NCBI GenBank assembly: GCA_024760905.1
Contig: CM045733.1
Coordinates: 39,921,001 to 39,985,000 of the forward strand
DNA: 64,000 bases
Direction: 5' to 3'
Origin: Plotosus lineatus
Taxonomy: Eukaryota > Chordata > Actinopteri > Siluriformes > Plotosidae
In this document: in pieces, positions 32,091 to 44,311 of the stretch
How positions within the stretch are numbered: the stretch's first letter is position 1
Layout of the letters: each line of letters starts with the position of its first letter
The notes under the pieces: generated by a model
Told to the model about the DNA's origin: nothing
The model's database searches: none
Seen by the model: only the letters and a program-made list of their open reading frames with translations
Program-made: the position numbers and the translations under genes

Positions 32091-32393
32091 CTCTGCTCAG
32101 CCAGATTTATTGCAAATTCACACACCTTTGAAGGTCAGAATGCCACTGTTATTCAACTTAATACAATGTTGTATTGTTATAATGTTGTACAATTATTAAT
32201 GTGCAATATTCTATATTTCACTAGTGTGGTGGGGCAGTTGGACATCCGATATCATGCGTTTTAGTTTGTTGTTTTCAGGAGACAATATTTCAACAATATA
32301 ACTTAGGCATTTTTATACAAACTCCTCCCACATTCAAAGTGAACACCTTGCACTTGCGAAGTTCGGGTTCCTTTTGGAAATTCCTAGTCAAAG

Positions 32394-32624
32394 TTAGCAG
32401 TGGAGTGAGCTGAAGTGGCACTGAAGATTTGAAGTTTTGAAATGCGCTAATGATGCCTGACATATAAGGCAGAATGGTTTTCCATTACATTCAAGAACAG
32501 CAACAACAACAAAAAGCCTTTCCCACTCTGTTACAAACTGAGCTCTTCCTACTTTTTTTTGCTGTGCATTTTTTCCTGCCACTTTAAGAGTGAACTTGAC
32601 ACACACAAAAAAAGATCTTGTCAT
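32394..32624 (-). pseudogene. hAT transposase fragment, BED-type zinc finger
   Basis: The minus-strand frame includes 'FVTEWERLFVVVAVLECNGK' followed by 'PFCLICQASLAHFKTSNLQC' and 'HFSSLHC'. C-x2-C then H-x4-H in this setting is the BED zinc finger found at the N-terminus of hAT transposases, and 'NLQCHF..LH' is typical. The catalytic domain is absent, so it is an internally deleted relic. Confidence 0.75.
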
Positions 32625-32746
32625 ACTGGGAAGCGATACAGTATTTTCATCTCACGCACATGCACATTTGACGAAAATACCACATTGAACTCTGGCGAAG
32701 TGAACACTCACATTTAAAAAACACACAAAAACTTTGATATGAACAT

Positions 32747-33083
32747 GAGAGATTTCCTTTTGGCTTTTTCTCTTCATTAGGGGTTGCCACAGCGAATGAT
32801 TCGCATGTTTGATTTGGCATAGGTTTTTACGTCAGATGCCCTTCCTGACACAACCCTTTAGCAAGGGACAGAAACACGCTGACAGCTTTGCAGCTACTCT
32901 TTACGAAAGTCAGCAATGATTCTTTTACATGCCTGTCACCATAGACAGTGAAAGACATGGCCCGCCTTTGATAACCCAGTTAGTTGCACGGGGGGGGGTA
33001 AAAACCCTGTGGCGAGTGGGACTTGATCCCCCCACCTTAGGATCAGCAATCCAGCACCCTATTCCACTAGACCACCACTGCCC
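32747..33083 (-). mobile_element. SINE family 1, tail A, full length with target duplication
   Basis: The inverted full-length copy runs from tail A ('gagatttccttttggctttt') to the head end ('ctagaccaccactgccc'). A perfect 15-bp duplication 'ctttgatatgaacat' flanks it at 32732-32746 and 33084-33098. It is inserted in the hAT element. Confidence 0.95.
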
Positions 33084-33329
33084 CTTTGATATGAACATAA
33101 GAGCCACATGAAATCAGCCAAAGAACCACATGCGCCTCGGGAGCTGCTGGTTGGCCACTCCTGGTTTAGTTCCACTGATCTGCCACCACATGTCTTAAAC
33201 TGGCAGCCTCCAGTCAGTAAGGTGCTGATCCGTCACATCTACCCATTCCTATCGGTGTATGGAGGTGGGTTAAAAGCCAAAAAGGAGACATAAAACCTCG
33301 CACCAGGCAATCAAAAAATTGAAGAAATC

Positions 33330-34455
33330 TGCTTCCCCAAAACTTGGAACTTGGAATGTCAGGACAATGACCACCGGTATGGACACCGAAAACCTGGACA
33401 GGACAAAACATCTGAGATAGATTGTAATCATAGACAGGTAGCTAACAAGACTGTGTGTCAACATTACTGCTTTTCAGGAAACCAGACTCGTGGACTCTGG
33501 ATCAATCAGGGAAGGAAATAATACTTTCTCCTTGAAAGGTTTGGGGATAATAAAAGGAGGATACATGATGTTGGCTTTGCTGTTCACAAGAGACTAGTAA
33601 ACAAGATCAGTACACTCAGAGGCATCTCTGAACAAATCATCATCATGGAACCAGTAACAAAAGCTGTTAAAGCTCATATCATCAGTACGTATGCCCCTAC
33701 TCTAACAACAGAAACTGAGACGAAAGATCAATTCTATGATGAACTGCAAAACCTGATTAAAATCATTCCAAAGGCTGGCCAACTATTTCTCTTGGGAGAC
33801 TTTAACGCAAGCGTAGATGCTGATCACCAATCATGGCCCAACTGTCTTGGACAGTTTAGACTTGGTAAGATGAAGAAAAATGACCAAAGAGTGCTAGAAT
33901 TCTGTACAAACAACATCATGTGTATCACAAATATGTTCTACAATGGTAAGGACCAACACAAAGCTTTGTGGTGACATCAAGCCACTGGCACCAGATCGAT
34001 TTCATTATTGTCAGGAGAAAGGACACCAACACAGTAAATCAAACCAGACCCTACTACAGTGCTGACTGTAACACAGACCACTTACTGAATCATAACTAAG
34101 GCAAAGGTAGTCACAAAGAAAACACCGAGATCCAAGAAACCAAGGAAACCCAAGATTAACACTAACAATTCCAAAGACCCAGAAATTAATGTGCAATTTC
34201 AAAGATATTTTAAAGAACGGCTGCAAAATCTAGATGATCGGTCTCCAAATAACATGTGGAACAACCTGAAATCTATAATGTATGATGCAGCAGCAAAACA
34301 TTGTGGAACAGATAGATGTTCTAAACAAGACTGGACAGAAATCCATGCAAAAACCTCGATGCGACTTCTTGAGAAAAAATGCAGGGTGTTTATGGAATGC
34401 AACAAAATCCCAACAGAAAGCACAAAACAATGGTTGCTTGCTGCTAAATCAGAAC

Positions 34456-34501
<46 letters not shown>

Positions 34502-36545
34502 AAGACCAAAAAATGTTCCAACAAACACTGGGAAAATATTTGCTCAGAGATAGAACAAAAAAGTGACATGGGTAACATCAGGAAAATGTATGAGAAGATC
34601 AACGTTGCTATTGGACCAACAGCAATCAAATCCTTATCAGGTGAGCAAATGACAGACAAGAAACAACAAATGAAGTGTTTAGTTGAGCATTACTCAAATC
34701 GGTATTTGCAGCCAAAGTATGTGGACGGAGACCTTAGAAATCTACGATCTTTAGAAATACCTAAACTTCCCATACTAATTGAATTAGATGAACTGCTGAT
34801 GAGCTGAGCTGATGAGATGAACTTGTTTCAGCACTTGAAGAACTTGAAAATGGGATGGTGCCAGGAAATGACAACATACCAGCAGAAATACTTAAAGAAA
34901 ATCTAAAACCCCATCTACACAAGCTACTTACAAATTGTTGGCTGGAGCTACAAATCCCACAGAACATGAAGGATGCCAAGATCACTACCCTACATGAAAA
35001 CAAAATTTGTCAAGGAAGACCCTAATAACTACAGGGGTATTACACTTTTGAGCATTGCTTGAAAGGCTTTTTCAAAGATCATCCTGAAGCAACTGCAGAA
35101 ATTAGCAGAGAGAGTACTACCAGAGCCAATGTAGTTTCAAATCTAATCGCTCAACAATGGACATGATTTTCTCACTTCAGCAGTTAGAAGAGAAATGCCG
35201 GGAACAACAACTACTCCTACATGAAGCTTTGGTTGACCTAACAAAAGCATTCGACATAGCCAGCAGATCTGGACTGTACAGGGTGCTAGAGAAAATAGGG
35301 CGTCCTCGAATGCTGCTCCAACTCATCGCCTCATTCTATGATGACATGAAGGCCACTATCCAATTTGATGGTTCAACATCAGAGAACTTTGACTTCAACA
35401 TTGGCGTCAAACAGGGATGTGTCTCAGCAGCAACTCTATTCAGCATTTATTTTGCTGTGTTGCTGCATTACACATTTTGGGACTCACCCAGGGATGTCTT
35501 CCTGCATTGGAGAACAGATGGGTCACTTTTCAATCTTTCACATCTCAGAGCCAAGACTAAGATCCAAAGAAGTGCAATTAGAGATCTCCTTTTTGCTGAT
35601 GATGCAGCACTGGTCACCCATAGTAACTCTATCTTACAGACTATGATTGACCAACGATCAACAGCATGAAAGGCCTTCAAATTAGTAATCAGTGGTAAGA
35701 AAACAGTTTTTCTTACCCAGGAAGACAGAGAAAGGACACATCAAGCTTGATAACAAAGAACTTGAGACAGTAGACAGGGTTTGCTACCCGGGATATAACA
35801 TCACCTCCACCCTGCCCCTTGATGACAAGATCAGTGTCAGAATTGGAAAGACTGTAACAATTTTTGGCAAGCTAAGAAAATAAGAAACTGAAACAAAAGA
35901 CAAAAATTCGAAATATATGAGGCATGTGTTCATAGTTCACTGCTCTATTGGTCTGAAACATGCACCCTCTACAGCAAACAGGAAACGTGCTCAACACTTT
36001 CCATCTCAGATGCCTTTGTAAGATCCTAGGCATAACTTGGAATGATAAGATCACCAACATTGAAGAGCTACGTATGGCAGATCTCGAGAGTATGACTGCA
36101 ATTCTCTGCAGAAGAAGTCTGAGATGGTTAGGTCATGTGAAGAGTATGGAAGGCAGTCAAATTTCAAAACAACTGCTCTATGGTGTACTGGCACAGGGCA
36201 AAAGTCAGCGAAGAAGACCAAAGCTGAGGTATAAAGATGCATACAAGCCCAGTCTGTTCAAATGTGAGATAAATATCAACAAATGGGAAGAAACAGTAGA
36301 GGACAGAGCTTTGTGGAGGACATCTGTGATTGTAGGGGTCACTGAACTTGAGAATACTCAGACCAAACACTTGATGGAGAATCGTATGCAACAAAAGGAA
36401 AACAGCAACAGAGAGTATTGCGGCACCTTCCTGATATGCAGATTCTGCAATATGGGCAGATCAACCATGAAAGAAGCTGTCAGAGACGAACATCCTTGGT
36501 GTGAAACACTGAAAGACATCTTAAAGCTGAAAAGACCGTCTGCAT
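33330..36545 (+). pseudogene. decayed LINE, relative of family L-b
   Basis: Endonuclease blocks are at 33345-33975 ('LGTWNVRTM' in one frame, 'AHIISTYAPTL', 'LFLLGDFNASVDADHQS'). Linker sequence follows. RT blocks are 'GNDNIPAEILKEN' (~34870), 'EALVDLTKAFDIASRSGLY' (~35230), 'NIGVKQGCVSAATLFS' (~35400) and 'IRDLLFADDAALV' (~35580). The C-terminal part contains 'FHLRCLCKILGITWNDKITN' (~35998) and 'SLRWLGHVKSMEGSQISKQL'. Order and wording parallel the L-b element at 20394-23693. The copy carries many stops and frameshifts and an (AG)n expansion. The active-site F-A-D-D block is unchanged. Confidence 0.85.
34458..34499 (+). repeat. (AG)n microsatellite inside a LINE
   Basis: About 20 AG units in the linker of the decayed LINE. 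Confidence 0.97.
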
Positions 36546-36770
36546 AGACGACAAAAGCTAAAGATGCATGTGTGTGTGTACGAATGAATGAATGAATAAA
36601 TGAATATACACTTACATATACATACTGCATATTTTACTCTTTATCTCCTTTATTATTTATTTAATTATTATGAGTGAAAGCCATTAAAATCATGAATCAT
36701 CTAAAACAATCCCAGAACTGTTTTATTAATTATTTACTCATTCATATCATCATTATTGTCTCTCTCAACT

Positions 36771-38175
36771 TAGTCTTTTGTTGGATTGCTGGGCCAGCAG
36801 TCTAAGCAATGATGTCCAGACATTCCTCTCCCCAACCACTTCCAGCTCTTCTGTAGGCACGCTGAGGTGTTCCCAGACCAGCCAAGAAACATAATCCCTC
36901 TAGCATGTTCTAAGTTGACCCTGGGGTCTCTTCCCTGTTGAACATGCCAGAAAAAGCACACTAGGGAGGCAGTCAGATGGCATTCTAACCAGATGCCCAA
37001 GGTACCTTAACTGGCTCCTCTCAAGGTGGAAGAGCAGCAGTTCTACCTTGAGCTCCTCCCAGATGGCTGAGCTTCTCACCCTATCTCGAGGGGAAAGCCT
37101 TGCTCATTTCAGCCGCTTGTATAGGCAATCTTGTTCTTTTGGTCACTACTCAAAGCTTGTGACCATAGATGAAGGTGGGAACATAGATCGACTGGTAGAT
37201 TGAGAGCTTTGCCTTGTGGCTCACCTCCCTATTCACCATGACAGGCTAGCCTAGAAGCACATTTGGCTTTCCAGTACCTGTCTGCTGCCTCAGAAGTCCC
37301 ACAGGTCTATAAGACCCAATTGGCCTCCTTTTTCATCTGGGAGGCCTCTTTCACAATAGGTGTCGAGGACTACCACCATGACAGGTATCAATGACCTTCT
37401 AGCCACAGCTATGGGTTGCCGCCTCAACACTGGAGGCACGAAAGATGGCACATTGATATTTCATGTTCCTTGCCTCCTTCGGGATGTGGTTGTAGCTCTG
37501 CTGGAGATGGGAGTTAAAGGCCCTTCTGACAGGAGACTCTACCAAATGTTTCCATGTTAAAGAACCATTTTTATTTTGAGATGAGTAGGCTGCAAAGACA
37601 TCAGCGTGTTTCTGCCCTGCGATGGCCTGGCAAGCTGTCAAGGTTGTACTCTGCCCTCACCCAGAGATGGCTGGGATGAGCGCCAGCCTCCCGTGACCCT
37701 AATTAGGATTAAGCGGTTAGAGAAAATGAATGAATTGTCATTTGGTGCATAAGCTCAAACAACAGTCAGGACCCATTCCCCTATCTGAGGGTAAAGGCAA
37801 GCTATCCTTTTCTCAAACAGGGAAAACCTCAACATGTGGACACCGGCAACAAGGATGCCCACACTGGCTCGCTGCCTCTCTTCATGAGCAACTCCTCATT
37901 CCATTTTGGAGTTGCTCATGTTACTCTCAACCTCACTCATTCCCCACCAGAGAGGTGACATTCCATATCCCAAGAGTAAGAGTCAGTAGCCGAGGATCAG
38001 TACAACACAACCCAGGCCTTCAGCTGCCACCCGACTCAACCACTATAACTCCTATAACCCCAACCCCTATAGCTCCACCCACAGGTGGTGGGTCCATGGG
38101 AGGGCAGACCACCAGGCGCTTGCCTTCAAGCACCTCCCTCAGGCCTGACTCCAGGGAGGGATGAGGGGGTAGTGA
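36771..38175 (-). mobile_element. decayed LINE, family L-a, inverted, split by a SINE
   Basis: The segment 36771-37330 on the minus strand corresponds to the C-terminal region of the LINE at 7640-8080 (for example 'MGIWLEC' then 'LEHARGIMFLGWSGN'). Further LINE-like sequence runs to about 38175, with a tail-B SINE fragment in the middle (37556-37735). Stops and frameshifts are frequent. The part beyond 37340 is assigned by its resemblance to common fish LINE-associated sequence and is less certain. Confidence 0.6.
37556..37735 (+). mobile_element. SINE family 1, tail B, 5'-truncated
   Basis: Runs from 'gttaaagaaccatt' to 'accctaattaggattaagcggttagagaaaatgaatgaa'. The head is missing. Confidence 0.85.
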
Positions 38176-38315
38176 CCTATGTCCGGGCAAGGGAAATTGT
38201 GTCCTTTTATGTTTCTCTACTGAAGTCTAGTGAACCCGCTTTGTCTGGACCTTCACTTAGGAATTCCACTTGCTGTGGAATAATACCCACAACAACATAG
38301 TTCCTAGGATTCATT

Positions 38316-38531
38316 GACTTATTCATTTTTGAACACCTTAATCCTAACCAGGGTTGCAGGGAGGCTGGACAGCTCACCAGAACATTGCAGGGCAAACACA
38401 CTTGCAACCATTCACACTCACACCTAGAGCAATTTGGAACAGCCAATCAGCCTACTTTGCATGTTTTTGGACTGTGGAAAGAAACCAGAATACCCAGAGG
38501 AAACCCATGCAACCACAGGGAGAGCATGCAA

Positions 38532-38579
<48 letters not shown>

Positions 38580-38657
38580 ATCCTAGTCTGGGAATTGAAC
38601 ACAGGACCTTCTTGCTGTGAAGCAAACCCATTCACCACTACGGCACACACTGTGCCT
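38316..38657 (-). mobile_element. SINE family 2, tail B, with (CA)n expansion
   Basis: The inverted second copy of the family at 16178-16510: tail B ('ccttaatcctaaccagggttgc'), the 'tttttggactgtgg' body, and the head ending 'aacccattcaccactacggc'. A (CA)n array at 38534-38577 has expanded within the body. Confidence 0.8.
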
Positions 38658-39847
38658 CCATATTATTAAAATAATTATAATTATTGTTATTATCACTACA
38701 GTTAAAAAAATGATATGCATCAGAGAGGGATCGGGTGATCCTGGCACATCAGGCTTGTGAGGCTCATCATCAGCTCAGGGCCCTTACCCTCTCTACATGC
38801 AGCCCAAACAGCGAATGTGACTTCTCCCAGGAAGACTGCCTAGTTGAACCCACCAAGGACTTTCCGGAGAATATGAAAACTCCCCAACTTTGCAGCTTTC
38901 TGCATTGCCCAGAGTGTCAGGAGAGCTGTGTTCCTGGTAGCAAACCCGGAACTCTCTTGGTCTGTGTCATTCGATCAGGAGGCACCAAACCAAAACCGCC
39001 AAGAGCAATGGGGTCAGATGACTGTGTAATTTGGATACAAGCGAGACATTTCAAAGGCGAGGTCCACATATTTAGCATGCTTTTCCTGAATCTTGCCAAT
39101 CACATTGCTGTCAAAAGGGACAGAAAATTCAATAATATTAATAATTTCATTGGCTTTATCAAAAAGAACAAGATCAGGTTTATTGGCTTCAATCTTCCTA
39201 AGGCTGTAAATGGGCCGATTCCATTAAGCCTGAAATGATCATTTTCCATGACTCCCTGGACATGATCAGCACCGTACCATGGATGAACCTCTGAGTCAAA
39301 ACCACAAGCATGACAAAGACAGTAGTAAAATGAACGTGCAATGCTATCATGTGTTTTCAAGTAAGAAGTTTGTGCCAAAGCAGGACAACCACTGACAAGG
39401 TGTTGAGAAGTCTCACTAAATTCATTAAATATATGGCATTTGGGATTGGCATAACTTAAAATATTACATTGGCGATTGCATGAAGGAAGGACTGATCCTG
39501 AGCGGCAAAAAGAAAGACCTCGGTTTCACTTTTAAGACCAGCCGACTTCATCCAGGCAAAGGAGTCAGTAGGATTACTGTTCTGTTCAACACACTGCTCG
39601 ATGAACAGAACATGATGCAGTGGCTTTGCAGAAAGTTGCTCATTGAAATGTCGACTCTGAGATGATTTTGTAAATGACTTCACCTGGTTGACACACTTTG
39701 ATGTATCATCCAGCAGTACCTTTCCATCAACATAATCAAAAGCAAAGTTGAGACCCTGAGCAACAGCACTTGCACATTTGAAATAACTGTGGAACTCCTT
39801 GCTTTCATCGTGAGTCTTGAAATGTTTTACAAGAGGATCATCCAATA

Positions 39848-41504
39848 CAGTGGTATGAAAAAGTATCTGAACCTTTTGGAATTTCTCACATTTCTGCATA
39901 AAATCACCATCACATGTGATCTGATCTTTGTCAAAATCAAATAGATGAAAAAACAGTGTCTGCTTTAACTAAAACCACTCAAACATTTATAGGTTTTCAT
40001 ATTTTAATGAGGATAGCATGCAAACAAGGACAGAAGGGGAAGGAATAAGTAACTGAACCATCACATTTATTATTTTGTGGACCCCCTTTGGCAGCTATAA
40101 CTTCAACGACGCTTCCTGTAGCTGCAAATCAGTCTGGCACATCGATCAGGACTAATCTTGGCCCAGTCTTCTTTACAAAACTGCTATTGTTCAGTCAGAT
40201 TCCTGGGATGTCTGGCATGAATCGCTGTCTTGAGGTCATGCCACAGCATCTCAATGGGGTTCAAGTCTGGACTTTGACTTGGCCACTCCAGAACGTGTAT
40301 TTTGTTCTTCTGAAACCATTCTGAAGTTGATTTACTTCTGCGTTTTGGATCATTGTCTTGTTGCAGCATCCATCCTCTTTTTAGCTTCAACTGTCTGACA
40401 GACGGCCTCAGGATTTCCTGCAAAACATCCTGATAAACTTTTGAATTCATTTTTCCATTAATGATTGCAAGTTGTCCAGGCCCCGAGGCAGCAAAACAGC
40501 CCCAAACCATGATGCACCCTCCACCATGCTTAAGGGTGGGGATGAGGTGTTGATGTTGGTGAGCTGTTCCATTTTTCCTCCACACATGACGTTGTGTGTT
40601 CCTCCCAAACAATTCAACTTTGGTTTCATCAGTCCACAAAATATTTTGCCAAAACTTCTGTGGCGTGTCCAAGTGCCTTTTTGTGAATATTAAACGAGCA
40701 ACAATGTTTTTTTAGACAGCAGTGGCTTCCTCCTTGGCCGTCCTCCCATGAACACCATTCTTGGCCATTGTTTTACATATAGTTGATGTGTGCACAGAGA
40801 TATTGGACTGTGCCAGTGATTTCTGTACGCCTTTAGCAGACACTCTAGGGTTTTTTTTTTTTACCTCCCTGAGTATTCTGCACTGAACTCTTGGCGTCAT
40901 CGTTGGTGGACGGCCACTCCTTGGGAGAGAAGCAACGGTGCCAAACTCTCTCCATTTGTAGACAACTTCTCTGACTGTCGATTGATGAACATCCAGACTT
41001 TTAGGGATGGTTTTGTATCCTTTCCCAGCTTTATACAAATCAACAATTCTTGATCGCAGGTCTTCAGACAGCTCTTTTGAGTGAGCCATGGTGCACATCA
41101 GACAATGCTTTTCATCAAGACAATTCTTACCAGGTGTGTGTGTTTTATCATAGGCAGGGCAGCCCACTATAATAATAAAATAAAAAAGCCACTATTCAAT
41201 TGATTGTGAGTTCAAGTGATGCATTACAAAAGAGGCATGTTTTAAACAGACAGCCATATCAACACAGCTTTCATGTATAAAATGAAGGCAACAGAAAACA
41301 CTGTGCAGAGTCCCCCTTCTGTCATTGTTTGCATGCTATCCTCATTAAAATATGAAAACCTATAAATGTTTGGGTGGTTTTAGTTAAAGCAGACGCTGTT
41401 TTTTCATCTGTGTGATTTTGACAAAGATCAGATCACATACGATGGTGATTTTATGCAGAAATGTGATAAATTCCAAAAGGTTCAGATACTTTTTCATACC
41501 ACTG
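39848..41504 (-). mobile_element. Tc1-like transposon, family T2
   Basis: Ends 'cagtggtatgaaaaagtatctg' and its inverted partner are flanked by TA on both sides (39846-39847, 41505-41506). Inverted repeats extend well over 60 bases ('accttttggaatttctcacatttctgc...' on the left). It holds a single transposase gene on the minus strand and interrupts the R4-like LINE. Confidence 0.93.
40142..41089 (-). pseudogene. Tc1-like transposase with in-frame stops (family T2)
   Basis: It reads from 'MAHSKELSEDLRSRIVDLYK' at 41089 in a single frame. The paired-type DNA-binding region ('GYKTIPKSLDVHQSTVREVV', then 'LPRSGRPPTM') is followed by the DDE core. 'ILWTDETKVELFG' holds the first Asp, 'MLQQDNDPKRRSKS' the second, and 'SPDLNPIEMLW' the Glu. 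A TAA at 40712-40714 falls before 'KNIVARLIFTKRHLD'. A TAG at 40184-40186 falls near the C-terminus before 'QFCKEDWAKISPDRC'. No frameshift was needed to follow it. Length and motif order fit a normal ~340-residue Tc1 enzyme. Two nonsense codons inactivate it. Confidence 0.9.
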
Positions 41505-44065
41505 TAGATAGATGTGTGCAAAAGTACACAACAACATATGATCATGAAGAGCTTCCACATTGGTCAAACCTCGCCCTCCAAAATTGATTGACATATAAAC
41601 AATTGAGAGAAGAACTAGGGTGATGGGCTCTATTGTCAGACATGATCCTTCTTGTAAGGTGATCAAGGGCCTTGAGATCATCTTTTGTCTAGTCAATCAT
41701 GCCAAACGAATATAACAGGACAGGCACTGCAAAAGTATTTGTGGCTTTGACTTTGTTTCTCGTGTTCAGCTCCGAACTCCAGATCTTGTTGAGATGAGCT
41801 TTGTACTCAGCCTGTAAATTGTTTTTAATGTGGGCATTCTGGAGCTTATCTCGAAATTGCATCCCTAAATAGGTGTATGATTGGCCTTCCACTAGATGCT
41901 CAATAACTCCTCCCCCATGTAACTTAGTAGATCCATTATTGACTGGTTTGCCACGCTTTAAGTGGAGAATGTTACTCCTCCCCCTTGTTAAGCATGAAAC
42001 TCAAGGGATTGAGTGACAGACAAAAAAGCAAAGAACTAAAAGAGTCACCTTGGAATATTCCTCACTTGATGGGAATAGATCCTCAAGTCTTAATCTGCCC
42101 TATTGAGTACATCTCAAGCTGAGTTGACCAGCAACCCATTAAAGACTTGAGTAAAAGTATTAGTTGTTCCTACAGGCCAATACACTGAAAAGACTTTAAA
42201 ATTCATTCATGAAGGACAGAGTCATATGCTTTTTTGTAATCAAACCAACACATTGAGAGGTTTTGATGGTAAGTTTTTGCCTCTTCAAGTATCATTTTAT
42301 GGACCAATAATTGATCTGTGCATCCCCAGAATCCCTTTCTGGCTCCTTTCTGCTTCTATTAAATACTTTTATTGGATGAGCAGTAAGAAGACACCAGTTT
42401 AGTTAAACACTCTGTGAAGATTTTCTACACTGTACTTAAACAAGTGATAGGGCAATACTTTTTTGGATACTAATACTAATACTAATTTTGGATCTGTCAA
42501 GTCTCCTTTCTCATGGAGAAGTATTGTGTGAGCTTTACAGATCCAAGGAGCAATAAACTCTGTATCCATGAATGAATTAAAACAGTTAAGTCAGTGCTGT
42601 TGGACACAGGGAAACAGCTTCCAATACTGGTTTTGTCTCCCATCAGGCCGTGGAGTAGTATTAGATTTGAATGATTTAATTCCTTTTTTCAGACAATCAG
42701 TAGTAATATGAGACAGCATTGGTAAGGTGATTATATACTTCATGGCTTTGCTGTAATCATCAATCCATGATTTCTCCAGGTTACAGTTGCCAGGTATAGA
42801 CCACAACTGTGACCAGAACCTTTCACGGGATTCCATGGATGGTCTTGTATTGTCATGACTCGAAGGTGAATTGATTTGTCTATAAAACTACTTTTCATTG
42901 CTTTGAAAGAGTTTACTTTGCTTAATAAAATGGTTCTTCTTTTCCAATTTTCTTTTTATTTGTCCAAATCTTTACTTTTGCCTTAAGGAAGTCTGGAGAA
43001 TTTGGAGATTTTTTTTCTTTTGTTGTCTTATATTTTGTTTTCATATTTCTCTAGATTAACTTTTGTCTTTTTGTCATTGACTTGCCTTGAGATCTTAACT
43101 TAAGGCAAACTCCAATCATGAGATGTCTCTTCTTGTTTCTTTCTATTTACGTTGAAATCGATTTTCTTTAATATTCTTGTTTTTAGTTTTTTTAATTGTT
43201 GGCTTGGAAACGGAGTGAAGTTCCCCAAGTGTTAGACAAGCAGTATAAATAGAGCAGTCAATGTTTTGCAATGAATACTCCACGTCAAGAGTCAAAGAAT
43301 TTATTTAATTTAATTTGTTGATTTCATTTTGTGGAAATTTTTTAATTTGTATTTTAAATGGCCTCTGTTTTTCAATAGGCAAATCGGAAATTTCATTGTA
43401 ATTTTTTTTAAACAAAACATACATATGATCATTTGATTTATTGGGAACACAAGAAGGAGAGTCCCGAGGGGTTTGGTTAAAAGGCGGAAGGCCATAAGTG
43501 TTACTATTAAGGTCAGATGGGTTCATTTTGGCAAAAAGAGGTGACAGAAAGACATGGGCATCCATTATCAGTTTATGATGTCTTGCTGATGAAACACTTT
43601 GCTCTTTGGAGAGAACTTGACCATTTGCAGGAAAACTTTCCTCTGCATTACAGCACATGTAGATCTTAAGCTGCCGGAGTTGATCTCGTAAATTTTGTTT
43701 GGTCAAGAAAAGCATCGGGTTGGCATTATCCCAATATTGCTTTTGCGACTTTCCATTGATATGTGGATTGTCGGGCCATTCAGTTACTTTTGCAAACTCA
43801 AGTAGTGCGGATTTCTGATGGTTCATCCAGGATATTTGTGGATGGGTTCTTTGCCTCCCCCTGGGGTAATTCCCATTTCCAATTTTGGTGGTTTCATTAC
43901 CAGAGGGAGACAGATTGGACTACGGACTTGAAAATGATAAATTTTCCTTGGCGCTAGTAACCAGCGAATAACCAGCTTTTTTATTTTTATTTATTTATTT
44001 TTTTATAGGGGTCAGCCCTAACTGGCTGATGAACATAGTTCACATTGCACATTGCAGAAGTGTAC

Positions 44066-44076
44066 ATCTCTAGCCC

Positions 44077-44108
<32 letters not shown>

Positions 44109-44133
44109 AATAATAATAATAAGAAGAAGAATA

Positions 44134-44165
<32 letters not shown>

Positions 44166-44215
44166 TGACTACTACTAATAACAATAATAATATTAATAAT
44201 AATAATAGTAGTTGT
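44066..44215 (+). repeat. compound trinucleotide repeat (TTA)n-(AAT)n-(ACT)n
   Basis: TTA units, then AAT, AAG and ACT units. The TTA and AAT arms are mutually complementary. Confidence 0.95.
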
Positions 44216-44311
44216 AACACCAGCTTAGTATAGCTGTGCTAGATTATATGCTAGGTTCTAGAGGAGTAGAATGAATTATAGAGATTTAAAGTTGAACAGC
44301 CGGCAGATTCA

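Larger units (their letters stand above)
31882..33163 (-). mobile_element. hAT-like DNA transposon remnant holding a SINE
   Basis: The left end 'cagggatggccaatcag' pairs with the reverse complement of the right end, 'caggagtggccaaccag'. 8-bp flanks 'gtttagtc' (31874-31881) and 'gtttagtt' (33164-33171) match 7 of 8, the duplication size of hAT elements. Inside are a BED-finger fragment, a (CA)n array and a SINE with its own target duplication. Confidence 0.88.
38712..43960 (-). mobile_element. R4/Dong (Rex6)-like LINE, split by a Tc1 element
   Basis: Minus-strand fragments follow the order of a LINE with a C-terminal restriction-like endonuclease. They are an N-terminal part at 43305-43826, pre-RT sequence at 42591-42836, and 'YTYLGMQFRDKLQNAHIK' with 'NTFAVPVLLYSFGMID' at 41689-41892. 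'INFGGRGLTNVEALHDHML' follows at about 41530-41590. Beyond the Tc1 come 'VKHFKTHDESKEFHSYF' (39750-39830), 'LCHACGFDSEVHPWYGADHV' (~39270-39330) and 'KPDLVLFDKANEI' then 'IIEFSVPFDSN' (~39110-39180). The last two are the PD...E pattern of restriction-like endonucleases. Reading these needs several frame changes, so the element is dead. The Rex6 label is an inference from its occurrence in fish. Confidence 0.75.

Noticed and set aside
37730..38164. Plus-strand 144-codon Pro/Ser-rich frame
   Set aside because: Lies antisense in LINE-derived sequence and begins inside the end of a SINE.
38735..39238. Plus-strand 167-codon frame
   Set aside because: Antisense to the restriction-like endonuclease part of the R4-like LINE, whose motifs read well on the minus strand.
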